NCBI GenBank assembly: GCA_964423645.1
Contig: CAYRFE010000034.1
Location: 1-32,545, forward strand
DNA length: 32,545 nt
Reading direction: 5' to 3'
Source: CAYRFE01 sp964423645 [NCBI: uncultured bacterium]
Lineage (GTDB): Bacteria; Macinerneyibacteriota; Macinerneyibacteria; Macinerneyibacteriales
Both the position numbers and the translations under genes were made by a program. The notes beneath the pieces were generated by a model. It was not told where the DNA came from and did not search any database. It saw only the letters and a list, made by a program, of their open reading frames with translations. Below, in pieces: positions 25,067 to 32,545 of the stretch. How positions within the stretch are numbered: the first letter of the stretch is position 1; every line of letters begins with the position of its first letter.

Positions 25067-26188
25067 ATGAGAAAATTTTTGTTGTTTTTTTTAAGTTTCA
25101 TGTTTGTAATTTTCAACACGCTCCACGCTGAAAAAAAAGTATTCACCTACAACTACTCATATGCATACTCACCATTTGACACAAAAGATACGGCACGAAT
25201 CATAGCAATGGAAAAGTTTACCGATTACTATAAAAAAGAAATCGAGAAATATCTTGATAAACAAAAAGAAATACGTGTGTTTTCATATTCCTCTTCTGAT
25301 TTACAAGCACTTATATCAGGAATCTATCTGATTGCAATCACAACCGAAAAATCATCTGATACATCGATTTCCTTCACTACGTCGGTTACAATTGATACAG
25401 AAGAAATGGCTTTATATGTACAAAAAGTAAAAAATTACCCTGATACTCTGCAATATTTTCACACAATAAATAAAAATATCGAGCAAGCGAAGGATCAGAT
25501 TGATTCATTTGGTAAAAAACATTCTACAAAAGAAGTTGCTATTGACACTCAAAATACATTAAAAACAGACTACACTCAACTGGTCAAATCCTTACACGAT
25601 CTCATTTTTCTTCGTCAACTCACCTGTGTATACATGGCTCGCCATAATAAAAGATTTTTTGAATTGCTGCAACTATCATCTGAAGTTGTATCGCATGAAC
25701 AACAAATAATGTTTTTTAAAGCCATTATCTTAGCAGAGCAAAAAGATTACGCAAGTGCTCAAAAAGAAATGGACGCTATGATAAGCCGCATGCCGAATGA
25801 TACAATGACACCGTACTATGCGTCATTGATCCGTGCAAAAATTACTCATAATAAAAAAGAGTTGCCATTAAAACAATCCTACTATGATCAAGCGTTGAAA
25901 ATTCAACCCAATCTTACCGAACCATTGTTTGAGAGAGCTCTCCTTTTAATCTCTATAAAAAAACCGCAACTCGCTTTAACCGATATCGATAATTTTCTTA
26001 AAAATAGCCCTTTTTCCGCGGACGCTTTGTTTTATCGTGGAATTATATTGGATCAATTATCAAAAAGTAAAGAAGCTCAGGATTCCATGACCAAAGCAGT
26101 TCGATATGGGCATAAAGAAGCGGCAAAATGGCTTAATAAAATCAAACAAAACCATATTAAGGAAAAACCAATCGATCGAGAAATATAA
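25067..26188 (+). CDS. Exported TPR-repeat protein
   Basis: A 373-residue protein with a signal peptide (residues 1-21, ending LHA). The N-terminal third (FTYNYSYAYSPFDTKDTARIIAMEKFTDYY) is not a domain I can name. From about residue 210 the chain consists of helical pairs with TPR features, such as FKAIILAEQKDYASAQKEMDA, YYDQALKIQPNLTEPLFERA and ADALFYRGIILDQLSKSKEAQ. It is lysine-rich and AT-richer than tpiA. It is the last gene of the operon, nine bases after tpiA, with GGAGG before the ATG. A periplasmic protein-binding role is likely. Confidence 0.82.
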   Translation: MRKFLLFFLSFMFVIFNTLHAEKKVFTYNYSYAYSPFDTKDTARIIAMEKFTDYYKKEIEKYLDKQKEIRVFSYSSSDLQALISGIYLIAITTEKSSDTSISFTTSVTIDTEEMALYVQKVKNYPDTLQYFHTINKNIEQAKDQIDSFGKKHSTKEVAIDTQNTLKTDYTQLVKSLHDLIFLRQLTCVYMARHNKRFFELLQLSSEVVSHEQQIMFFKAIILAEQKDYASAQKEMDAMISRMPNDTMTPYYASLIRAKITHNKKELPLKQSYYDQALKIQPNLTEPLFERALLLISIKKPQLALTDIDNFLKNSPFSADALFYRGIILDQLSKSKEAQDSMTKAVRYGHKEAAKWLNKIKQNHIKEKPIDREI

Positions 26189-26245
26189 TATATCGCTCAT
26201 TGTAACGAGTATTTTTTATCTATCGCAGCGCCGAATGTATGTAAG

Positions 26246-26510
26246 GAGACCTTTGCGAAATTCGAATTTTTTTCATTTTTTTATTTTTCATAAATAGGGG
26301 CGTGGGGACCGTAGGGGCAGGGCTTGTCCCTGCCCGATACTATGCACCGCTACATTGAGATTTTTTGTAGGTGCAGAAAATCTTTCTGCCCGCCTCCCGA
26401 TTCCCACGGGAAGTGAGCTTGTGCTGAGCACTTCGGCTTCGCTCAGTGTAAACTCCGTCGAAGCATGGGGTGGGCACAGATCATAAAAATAGTAATTTTG
26501 CAAAGGTCTT
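26246..26510. repeat. MITE-like intergenic repeat, family B, copy 3
   Basis: The left end GAGACCTTTGCGAAATT and the reverse complement of the right end (TAAGACCTTTGCAAAATT) are clear terminal inverted repeats. The interior holds GGGCAGGG/CCCTGCCC, a GCAGAAAA/TTTCTGC pair, and the GTGCTGAGC and GTCGAAGCATGGGGTGGGCACA modules shared with B1. A second partial right end (AAAATAGTCGTTTTGCAA) follows at about 26511-26528. The remaining sequence to 26708 shows nothing identifiable. Confidence 0.7.
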
Positions 26511-26708
26511 AAAATAGTCGTTTTGCAATGATAGCAAGTTATACCTCGTAGATTGGGTATATGCGTTTCATTTTTTTCAAATGAAGATCTTACCGATTCA
26601 TACACTTACGCAATACATTACACATTATAGACAGCTGTTAAAACGTGAAATTTATTTTTTACAGTTAATTTCCCCTTTGTCAGTCGGTACAACATAATCA
26701 GCTTTTAA

Positions 26709-26924
26709 TGAACTACCCCGCAGCAAGCTACGGGGTATCTCCCCAAAAAATACTATATTTGTTCGCCCACCCCAAACCCCTCCCTTTTCTTTTTGGGAGG
26801 GGCTTAATTTCGGTTACAGACACGGCATGCCGTGTCTCTACACCGTCCCCACACCCCTAATAATAACAAAATTATAATAGTAAGGCCGAAGCAAGCTTCG
26901 GTGAATTTAACCCATTTAGATTAA
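26709..26924. repeat. MITE-like intergenic repeat, family A, copy 3
   Basis: Its first 103 bp are identical to repeat A2. The middle is replaced by a different palindrome, GACACGGCATGCCGTGTC, where A2 has GTGGGGAC/GTCCCCAC. The right end (GCCGAAGCAAGCTTCGG then CCCATTTAGATTAAA) runs into the end of the Nudix gene, whose TAA stop lies at 26916-26918 on the minus strand. Confidence 0.8.
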
Positions 26925-27347
26925 AGTGGAAAGAATTTTTGCATGATCAAAAGCCAGTTCAGGCAGTTGTGATAACGAAAACCATGCACATGCGTCTGCA
27001 TCATCGCCTGCGCTCACATCGTCTTTACGTATGACACTACAACGAAAAACAAGCGCAATGGTATGTCGCTCTCTATCGCGATTCAATGTATCAAAATAAC
27101 CGACAAAAGAATCGACAAGTACCGATAATCCGGTTTCTTCGGATACTTCACGCACCACCGCTTCCTCGGCAGTTTCATCCCATTCAATAAAACCGCCGGG
27201 AAAAGCATATTTCCCCTTTTCCGGATCTCGTCCGCGTCGTATTAAAAGTATTTCATTCTTTTCGTTGAGGACAATACCGTCAACAACGCATGGTCGATTT
27301 TGATATCGTCCGCAAACTTTACAAGGATTTTCGGTAAATACGGACAT
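26916..27347 (-). CDS. Nudix hydrolase (ADP-ribose pyrophosphatase-like)
   Basis: A 143-residue Nudix protein. The Nudix box is intact (GFIEWDETAEEAVVREVSEETGL, described here by its ends GFIEWDE and REVSEETG, about residues 51-73). A short cysteine-containing N-terminus (CKVCGRYQNRPC) precedes the fold and may bind a metal, as in NrtR or NADH-pyrophosphatase-like relatives. The substrate is unknown. It is the last gene of the polysaccharide operon, 13 bp after yqeK. Its final codons and stop lie within repeat A3, so the native C-terminus may have been altered by the insertion. Confidence 0.9.
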   Translation of the reverse strand: MSVFTENPCKVCGRYQNRPCVVDGIVLNEKNEILLIRRGRDPEKGKYAFPGGFIEWDETAEEAVVREVSEETGLSVLVDSFVGYFDTLNRDRERHTIALVFRCSVIRKDDVSAGDDADACAWFSLSQLPELAFDHAKILSTLI

Positions 27348-27360
27348 ACATCCTCCCTCA

Positions 27361-27969
27361 TCATTCGATTCGAGAACGATTGCGTTTATACTTCAAAACC
27401 AAAGAATTATAAAGCTCCAAAGAAATCGGATGAATGAGTCGTTTTTCTTCCGCAATAAAACCCCACGTTTGTGTAATCACATAAATAAGCGCATCATCAA
27501 TATTTTTTTTAAGCAAATGATATGCTGTTTCGGCCTCTTTAAAATGACGCGTGGGTTCTGCAAAATCCAATATATATAAGAGCGATGATAATACACCCAT
27601 TCCGGTATACCCGTAGGTATGTTGTGAAACTGCAGTCAAAATGTCGGTATCATGAGTAATATCCTCATTTTCAAGTATGTAGCATGATGCAAAGGAATGA
27701 AGATTAACAGGCTGAGCTTCTTCATATCTGTCGGGGATATGCCCCACTGCCTTACTGAAGATGAGTATTTCCTCAATGCTGATATCGCGTGCAATATCGT
27801 GAAATATTCCCGCAACATAAGCTTTTTCTTCGTCTACATTATAGTATTGCGCAAATTTTACCATTTCATGCGCCACGGAAAAAGAATGTTCTTGCCTTTT
27901 TTTCTTCATCCCGTATTTTTTAAAATATTTTTCGGGATCATATTTTAAAGTATATGTGTCTGTGACCAT
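27361..27969 (-). CDS. yqeK: YqeK-type HD-domain hydrolase
   Basis: A roughly 202-residue HD-domain protein. The metal-binding histidines and aspartates are visible in RQEHSFSVAHEMVKFA, AGIFHDIARDIS, NLHSFASCYIL and VSQHTYG, with a later ILDFAEPTR. This order matches YqeK, an Ap4A hydrolase in Gram-positive bacteria and often a neighbour of NadD; nadD is not present here. The ATG at 27969 is chosen because GGGAG lies nine bases upstream; an in-frame ATG five codons earlier has no site. It overlaps the end of galE by 25 bases. Confidence 0.85.
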   Translation of the reverse strand: MVTDTYTLKYDPEKYFKKYGMKKKRQEHSFSVAHEMVKFAQYYNVDEEKAYVAGIFHDIARDISIEEILIFSKAVGHIPDRYEEAQPVNLHSFASCYILENEDITHDTDILTAVSQHTYGYTGMGVLSSLLYILDFAEPTRHFKEAETAYHLLKKNIDDALIYVITQTWGFIAEEKRLIHPISLELYNSLVLKYKRNRSRIE

Positions 27970-28961
27970 ACTTTTTTCTCCCATGAATACGCAGAATCAA
28001 CCATGGATTCCAACCCATAAAGCGGTTGCCATCCGAGAATTTCTTGCGCCTTTCTTATAGAAGCTCTGAGAACAGGCGGATCACCTGCACGGCGTGGCGC
28101 AAGTTCGACAAGGAATTCCTTATCAGTTACCCTTTTCACGGTATCGATCACTTGTTTTACCGAATACCCCTTTTCACTGCCAAGATTTATTGCATACTGC
28201 CCGCCATTATTCAAAATCAGATCCATGGCAAGGACATGTGCCCTTACCAAATCGGTCACATGAATATAATCTCTCACCGCTGTTCCGTCTTGTGTAGGAT
28301 AGTCATCCCCGAAAATATATGCTTTCTCTCGGATACCGAGTGCGGCTTTTAGCACTAAGGGTATAAGATGTGTTTCCGGATCATGGACCTCTCCGATATA
28401 TCCGCCTGTATCTGCACCGGCGACATTGAAGTATCGTAACGCAGCATAATTCAAGTGATGCGTTGCTGCCGCATAACCAAGCACGCGCTCAATAAGCAAT
28501 TTGCTCATTCCGTAATGATTGATCGGACGTAACTCATGGCTCTCGTCTATAGTATCTGATTGTGCATCTCCGTACACAGATGCAGTCGATGAGAACACTA
28601 CGGAATGTATATCGCATTGAGCAATTGCTTCAAGAAGACGCACGGTCGCGGCAGTATTATTTGAAAAATATTTCAAAGGGTTTTCCTGTGATTCTGCGAC
28701 TAAACTGCATGCGGCAAAATGAATCACCGCATCGACTGAATGTGCCCGAAATATGGTTTTCATTGCATCCTGATCGGCAATAGAATTGTTATAGAATGGA
28801 ATTTCACGATGTAAGGCGTTATTGCAATTTTTAATAGCCCATTCATGTCCTGTCGAAAGATCATCCACGACAACAACCGAATGTTGCGTATGAGTCAACA
28901 AGTAGTGCACACAATGCGATCCGATGTATCCTGCACCTCCGGTCACACAGACATTAGCCAT
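27945..28961 (-). CDS. galE: UDP-glucose 4-epimerase
   Basis: A 338-residue extended short-chain dehydrogenase that interconverts UDP-glucose and UDP-galactose (and often the N-acetyl forms). The NAD-binding motif is TGGAGYIGSH (7-16), VVVDDLSTGH follows, and the catalytic residues are Ser125 (SSTASVYG), Tyr150 and Lys154 (YGMSK). GDDYPTQDGTAVRDYIHV is the typical GalE segment. Its start overlaps the membrane protein gene by eight bases, and its end overlaps yqeK. In this operon it most likely supplies a sugar nucleotide for a surface glycan. Confidence 0.96.
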   Translation of the reverse strand: MANVCVTGGAGYIGSHCVHYLLTHTQHSVVVVDDLSTGHEWAIKNCNNALHREIPFYNNSIADQDAMKTIFRAHSVDAVIHFAACSLVAESQENPLKYFSNNTAATVRLLEAIAQCDIHSVVFSSTASVYGDAQSDTIDESHELRPINHYGMSKLLIERVLGYAAATHHLNYAALRYFNVAGADTGGYIGEVHDPETHLIPLVLKAALGIREKAYIFGDDYPTQDGTAVRDYIHVTDLVRAHVLAMDLILNNGGQYAINLGSEKGYSVKQVIDTVKRVTDKEFLVELAPRRAGDPPVLRASIRKAQEILGWQPLYGLESMVDSAYSWEKKVWSQTHIL

Positions 28962-29439
28962 TCATACACTCCTCTATTTGTTTCTTCACAAACTCAACGT
29001 TGAGAATATCATATATCCGTAATTTTTTACCATTCAATCGATCAAGAACCAAAGTACCGCATGTATAACGCTTTTGCATCCGTGATACGGTCGTGGTGAT
29101 CTTGACGATATCATTGTATGAAATAATAAGTTTTGCATTCTTTCGATACTGAAATATTATTTTATCGTCAAAACATAGTATGATTTCATCAAAAAATATT
29201 TTTTCACGTATCTTTAGAACGATAATCGGCATAGCAGATACCATACACAACCATGAAAGATATAAAGGCAATAGTTCAACGGTATTGCGCACCATATAAC
29301 TCGTTTTCAGTTCAAAATAACCTATTATCATTATAGCTGCCAGTAATAATGATAAACCGATATGATACGGTAGAAAACGCATACACCACAATACCGGAAC
29401 AAACACAGGTTTTATCTTAAAAAGCGGCTCTTCACTCAT
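28954..29439 (-). CDS. Small membrane protein with PH-like C-terminal domain
   Basis: I do not recognise a named family with certainty. The 161-residue chain has two transmembrane helices (YHIGLSLLLAAIMIIGYF, about 25-42, and YLSWLCMVSAMPIIVLK, about 60-77). A beta-rich domain of about 80 residues follows (KIFFDEIILCFDDKIIFQYRKNAKLIISYNDIVKI and LRIYDI) that looks like a bacterial PH domain. It overlaps the Wzi-like gene and galE by eight bases each, so it belongs to the same transcription unit. Confidence 0.7.
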   Translation of the reverse strand: MSEEPLFKIKPVFVPVLWCMRFLPYHIGLSLLLAAIMIIGYFELKTSYMVRNTVELLPLYLSWLCMVSAMPIIVLKIREKIFFDEIILCFDDKIIFQYRKNAKLIISYNDIVKITTTVSRMQKRYTCGTLVLDRLNGKKLRIYDILNVEFVKKQIEECMNG

Positions 29440-31189
29440 AATGGTATCGAACCATAAAATATAAACCCATTATATTATCATCAACAACCGGTTTTTCTCT
29501 CGCATCGGAAGGATATGAGCGTGTAAACGATTGCATCTCAACGCCTGCATCAAGAAAAAGATCATACAAACCGATCGAGCGCCACAATGAACGCACATCA
29601 ACACGATATGTAAGATTCAAACCGATCTTCTTCTCAGTCTCAACAATACCGTCAAGAAACGCGAGTTCCTGTTCAATAGAGTGACCATTTGACAGAGTAT
29701 CAGGCCGATACATGTCGCCTCCGACGTTACGATAATGATCATCGTTATCAATATAATTCAATCCGTGACGCACTCTATCAGCGTATACTCGATATGACAA
29801 TCGGGACGTAAGTGCGCCCGATACGGAGAAATGAATGTAATCACTGTTGGGATATAAAAAACTGCCGATATTTGATTGCGCATGCGTAAAATTATCAACA
29901 TTAAAACGATGGGTATAGACAATAGGATTTACACGACTGTATTCGCATACGATACGTGATGTCGGCAACCACTCCGGGTACCATTTTATACCGGCAATAT
30001 ATGCGGCTTTTGTACGTCGAAAATCAGTCAAATGCTGGAAACTTATATCGTCAAAAAATAGTTCCCCGTAGACACTTACTCTGTTGATCGGTGTGACGCT
30101 CACTTCCATACCGATCGCAGTATTGTCTCGATCGCCCTGATAGTGTTGCTCACTCCAAAAAATATTAAAGGGAATTGCATACCCGAGTTGCACATTTTTA
30201 TCAGCGTAAATAACTGATTCCGTGAGCGCGATCATTACCTTTGACGATAAAGACATTTCCAGCCGGTGGGATGCTATATATTTTTTTCGATACTCAAACT
30301 TGACATCGCCGTCTTCTGTCTCAATTTTGGTATTGGGATCCAATTCATTGGTGCGCAGTTGCGCAGTGGTTGAGGTCAGGCGAAATTTACCGAGAGTAAA
30401 GTGCGTTTTAAATTGCACATAGGGTGCTGCATTATCGGAGATCATCACATGACTTTGCACACCCGGTCCCCACGAATTCGTGTTTTTACCAAACTCAATA
30501 AAACCGAACGGAAATGAATAGGTCATATACGCACGTGTTTGATCAAAATACATTTCCTTACGCTCGGATTGATAATTTACCCATCCGAACCCGCCATTTT
30601 CAACAAATTTTTCGATCGGATATATGAACTCTTCAACCGGATTGTCGTCTTCATCAAGATACGAAACGATCATACGTTGATCATACGCGGGAGAAAACCC
30701 ATTAAGTGTTTCATCTACAAAAAAACAATAATAATCCCAATGATTCCCGAGTGTTCCGCGAAAGGTGATGCCACTTGTATACACCATAAAATCATTTTCT
30801 TGCATAGTGACTTTATCAAAATCACCGCGAAGAAATCCGCCGCGCCCCACCAGATCAAGCGTAAGTGTGCCGTTCTCATGAATATAATCGATCAGATGAA
30901 AAGGTTTATGGAGAGAGGTTGCCGCATTTTCGTGATAATACTTTTCTATGTAATAATCAAGAATTCCTTTGTCGGAATACGGCAGTGATTCTCGCTTTTC
31001 GTTTATTTCTCGCAGAACGTCAACAATGATCTGTCGTGAATACGGTCGTGTATACGAAAATGATTTTAATCCGACAGTATGATGAATACGTTCCGCAAAC
31101 TCGTAAAAAGGTGATGATGCAGGTTCAAATGCGCACACAACCGCACTTATGCACAATAATACGGTAATAATACTGATCCGCTTGCTCAC
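29432..31189 (-). CDS. Capsule assembly Wzi-like outer-membrane protein
   Basis: A 585-residue exported protein. A signal peptide (about residues 1-20) precedes an N-terminal helical segment ([17 protein letters not shown], then [17 protein letters not shown]) that resembles the plug of Wzi-type proteins. A long series of strand-like segments follows. The key signature is [20 protein letters not shown] with the following NAAPY, close to the conserved block of capsule assembly Wzi family proteins, which bind exopolysaccharide at the cell surface. The C-terminus (MVRYHYE) is not a classic aromatic end. It overlaps the acyltransferase gene by four bases (ATGA). Confidence 0.78.
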   Translation of the reverse strand: MSKRISIITVLLCISAVVCAFEPASSPFYEFAERIHHTVGLKSFSYTRPYSRQIIVDVLREINEKRESLPYSDKGILDYYIEKYYHENAATSLHKPFHLIDYIHENGTLTLDLVGRGGFLRGDFDKVTMQENDFMVYTSGITFRGTLGNHWDYYCFFVDETLNGFSPAYDQRMIVSYLDEDDNPVEEFIYPIEKFVENGGFGWVNYQSERKEMYFDQTRAYMTYSFPFGFIEFGKNTNSWGPGVQSHVMISDNAAPYVQFKTHFTLGKFRLTSTTAQLRTNELDPNTKIETEDGDVKFEYRKKYIASHRLEMSLSSKVMIALTESVIYADKNVQLGYAIPFNIFWSEQHYQGDRDNTAIGMEVSVTPINRVSVYGELFFDDISFQHLTDFRRTKAAYIAGIKWYPEWLPTSRIVCEYSRVNPIVYTHRFNVDNFTHAQSNIGSFLYPNSDYIHFSVSGALTSRLSYRVYADRVRHGLNYIDNDDHYRNVGGDMYRPDTLSNGHSIEQELAFLDGIVETEKKIGLNLTYRVDVRSLWRSIGLYDLFLDAGVEMQSFTRSYPSDAREKPVVDDNIMGLYFMVRYHYE

Positions 31190-31932
31190 TCTTTGTCCTC
31201 CCAGTTTTGATTAAGAAGTAATTGCGCTGAAGGTACATCACGAAATTCTTTTGCCGGTGCACCAACCACAACTTTCCTTGCAGGCACATCTCGGGTTACC
31301 ACCGCTCCGGCTCCGATCAATGCATCCTCACCGATCACAACTCCGGGTAGAATGATCGCCCCGGCACCGACTCTCCCGCCTTTTTTCACGGTAACACCTT
31401 TAAAATGCTTAAAGCGCTCCTCAGTACGACCGACAAAGTTATCATTGCTGGTGACCACACACGGCGCAATAAAACAACGGTCTTCTATGGTTGAATATGC
31501 GGTTATATATGCATTGGTTTCTATTTTACAAAAATTACCGATCGAACAAAAATTTTCAATTGCCGCTCCCCTTCCAATAATCGTATACCGTCCTACCGTC
31601 ACATTTTCACGCACTGTTGCATTATCGGCAATCAACACATTCTTGGCAATTTGTGCGCCCTGATATAAGACGACATTTGTACCGATTATACAATTATTCC
31701 CGATGACAAGAGGCGGAAGTTCTTGATCTTTCGTTGTCGCGCTGTTTGCTGCTTTCATCGGAAGTTTCCCTAATACGGCATGATCGTCAATACGACAATT
31801 CGCACCGATAACAACCCCTTTATGTATAGTTACATAGTTCCCGATCACACAGCCGTCACCGATCGAGACATCATTTTCTATTATCGCTGTAGCGCTGATA
31901 GAACAGTTCTCTCCGATACCTGAATTACCCAT
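31186..31932 (-). CDS. Hexapeptide-repeat acyltransferase (sugar N-acetyltransferase-like)
   Basis: A 248-residue left-handed beta-helix protein built almost wholly of hexapeptide repeats (for example [20 protein letters not shown] and [19 protein letters not shown]). [20 protein letters not shown] loop precedes [20 protein letters not shown], and the chain closes with [19 protein letters not shown]. This arrangement resembles N-acetyltransferases of nucleotide-activated amino sugars such as WlbB; the acceptor is not certain. It is the first gene of the operon, with AAGGAGG six bases before the ATG and its own promoter. Confidence 0.9.
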   Translation of the reverse strand: MGNSGIGENCSISATAIIENDVSIGDGCVIGNYVTIHKGVVIGANCRIDDHAVLGKLPMKAANSATTKDQELPPLVIGNNCIIGTNVVLYQGAQIAKNVLIADNATVRENVTVGRYTIIGRGAAIENFCSIGNFCKIETNAYITAYSTIEDRCFIAPCVVTSNDNFVGRTEERFKHFKGVTVKKGGRVGAGAIILPGVVIGEDALIGAGAVVTRDVPARKVVVGAPAKEFRDVPSAQLLLNQNWEDKE

Positions 31933-31959
31933 ACATTACCTCCTTGTATCGTCTGGTGT

Positions 31960-31987
31960 AGTATAGCACACTTCACGATGATGGCAA
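31960..31987 (-). promoter_or_regulatory. Promoter of the surface-polysaccharide operon
   Basis: TTGCCA and TATACT are 16 bp apart on the minus strand. Transcription would start about 20 bases before the ATG at 31932. It lies 15 bp downstream of the terminator of the DUF4389 gene, so the two units are separate. Confidence 0.65.
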
Positions 31988-32001
31988 TACAGGAAAAAGC
32001 A

Positions 32002-32028
32002 ATAAAAAAAGGCTGCCGAAGCAGCCTT
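32002..32028 (-). terminator. Rho-independent terminator of the DUF4389 gene
   Basis: On the minus strand the 8-bp stem AAGGCTGC/GCAGCCTT with loop TTCG is followed by seven T. It lies 22 bp after the stop codon. A textbook terminator. Confidence 0.95.
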
Positions 32029-32050
32029 AGATTGTAAGAATCAAACGGTC

Positions 32051-32347
32051 TTATTCTTCACCATGGAAAGGTGGTTTTTCATCGGTCAAATTGGCCATGT
32101 AGCAATTCACACGCATAGCCCAGCGCATTGTTTTGACAACAAAATGGAACATTGCTTCAGGATACTTACCGGTAATAAGAATTGCCCACCATGCGATCAT
32201 GTTGATAAAAGAAACTGCGATCATTCTGAAAAACAACATAAACCCATGAGGAATACCGATGTAAAAGAACCCGAAGAACGTTTTCATCAACAAATCACCA
32301 CGGGACATCGCAGCAGGATACTCTACACCAAATTTCACAGCAGCCAT
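32051..32347 (-). CDS. DUF4389 membrane protein
   Basis: A 98-residue membrane protein. YPAAMSRGDLLMKTFFGFF begins the DUF4389-type core, which has two hydrophobic helices (about residues 21-40 and 43-57; GFMLFFRMIAVSFINMIAWW), and FHFVVKTMRWAMRVNCYMANLTDEKPPF closes it. The function of the family is unknown. The ATG at 32347 is chosen because AAGGAGG lies nine bases upstream; the frame is open 19 codons further, but that stretch is lysine- and glycine-rich and contains the ribosome site. It forms an isolated unit with its own promoter, leader palindrome and terminator. Confidence 0.85.
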   Translation of the reverse strand: MAAVKFGVEYPAAMSRGDLLMKTFFGFFYIGIPHGFMLFFRMIAVSFINMIAWWAILITGKYPEAMFHFVVKTMRWAMRVNCYMANLTDEKPPFHGEE

Positions 32348-32397
32348 TTTCTCTCCTCCTTTTTTTCCCTTGCTATCCATTACTCCACCGCTATTCA

Positions 32398-32414
32398 ATG
32401 ACACAATGTGTCAT
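32398..32414. promoter_or_regulatory. Perfect 17-bp palindrome in the DUF4389 leader (possible operator)
   Basis: ATGACACA and TGTGTCAT form 8-bp arms around a single central A. The site lies about 14-30 bases after the predicted transcription start and about 50 bases before the start codon. This suits a dimeric repressor site. Confidence 0.6.
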
Positions 32415-32434
32415 CACTCATTAATATCATCCTC

Positions 32435-32463
32435 ATAATACCCTTGTTCAGAAAAAATGTCAA
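32435..32463 (-). promoter_or_regulatory. Promoter of the DUF4389 gene
   Basis: A perfect TTGACA and TATTAT are 17 bp apart on the minus strand, with transcription starting near 32428. The leader of about 80 bases contains the 17-bp palindrome. Confidence 0.75.
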
Positions 32464-32496
32464 GTTTATTTTCTCAGAAATGATATTGACTGTAGC

Positions 32497-32541
32497 TCGC
32501 AAGGGAAAATGTCTCGCTAAATCGCAAGCGAAAATGTCCCG
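32497..32541. repeat. Two spaced 20-bp direct repeats at the window edge
   Basis: TCGCAAGGGAAAATGTCTCG (32497-32516) and TCGCAAGCGAAAATGTCCCG (32522-32541) differ at two positions and have a period of 25 bp. Spaced subterminal repeats of this kind occur at the ends of some insertion sequences, so this may be the edge of an element that continues past the window. That is inference only. Confidence 0.5.
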
Positions 32542-32545
32542 AATG

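Noticed and set aside
26288-26605. Minus-strand open frame of 105 codons
   Set aside because: It lies across repeat B3 and its palindromes; its composition follows the repeat modules and it has no ribosome site. Similar short frames in B1 (about 3885-4238) were rejected for the same reason.
1-32545. tRNA and rRNA genes
   Set aside because: No cloverleaf or rRNA-like sequence was recognised on reading the intergenic gaps; a tRNAscan-type search would settle it.

Overview
The window is a chromosomal stretch of a Gram-negative (diderm) bacterium. Evidence for an outer membrane is two beta-barrel-like proteins, a lipoprotein candidate and a polysaccharide operon. Chemotaxis, PilZ, an MglA-type GTPase with Roadblock partners and a DUF4388/PATAN protein would suit Spirochaetota or another deep-branching diderm phylum, but nothing in the sequence fixes the phylum. 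I see no rRNA, tRNA, CRISPR array, prophage or intact insertion sequence. Most genes have strong Shine-Dalgarno sites (AGGAGG type), and several have near-consensus sigma-70-type promoters.

Layout. 1-3060: rtcB (minus) diverges from a radical SAM gene that overlaps a Nudix gene. 3185-6773: a second, AT-richer radical SAM/SPASM gene, a HAD phosphatase, an orphan PAS histidine kinase and a small lipoprotein candidate; the last two diverge around a perfect 20-bp tandem repeat. 7130-9861: a complete minus-strand operon, Roadblock - MglA GTPase - Roadblock - DUF4388, with consensus promoter and terminator. 10039-11980: zinc ribbon - PilZ - ahcY. 12142-15696: two tandem, tail-anchored eukaryotic-like kinases whose kinase halves are nearly identical while their tails have diverged; both appear to be transcribed as almost leaderless mRNAs. 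15762-16266: a C_GCAxxG_C_C family gene. 16510-20435: a minus-strand operon, chemoreceptor - porin-like protein - small PstS-like periplasmic protein. 20669-26188: a plus-strand operon, nitrilase-family amidase - zinc ribbon/TPR protein - DUF3108 protein - rarA - tpiA - TPR protein. 26916-31987: a minus-strand surface-polysaccharide operon, acyltransferase - Wzi-like protein - membrane protein - galE - yqeK - Nudix. 32002-32463: a self-contained DUF4389 membrane protein unit with a palindrome in its leader.

The intergenic gaps at 3977-4304, 6774-7181, 16267-16549 and 26189-26915 hold two families of short, palindrome-rich, MITE-like repeats (called A and B here). One copy of B lies inside a copy of A, and one A copy supplies the stop codon of the Nudix gene at 26916. 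The repeats, the twin kinases and the divergent tandem-repeat control region are the least conventional parts of the window. The rest is mostly recognisable housekeeping, signalling and envelope biology.
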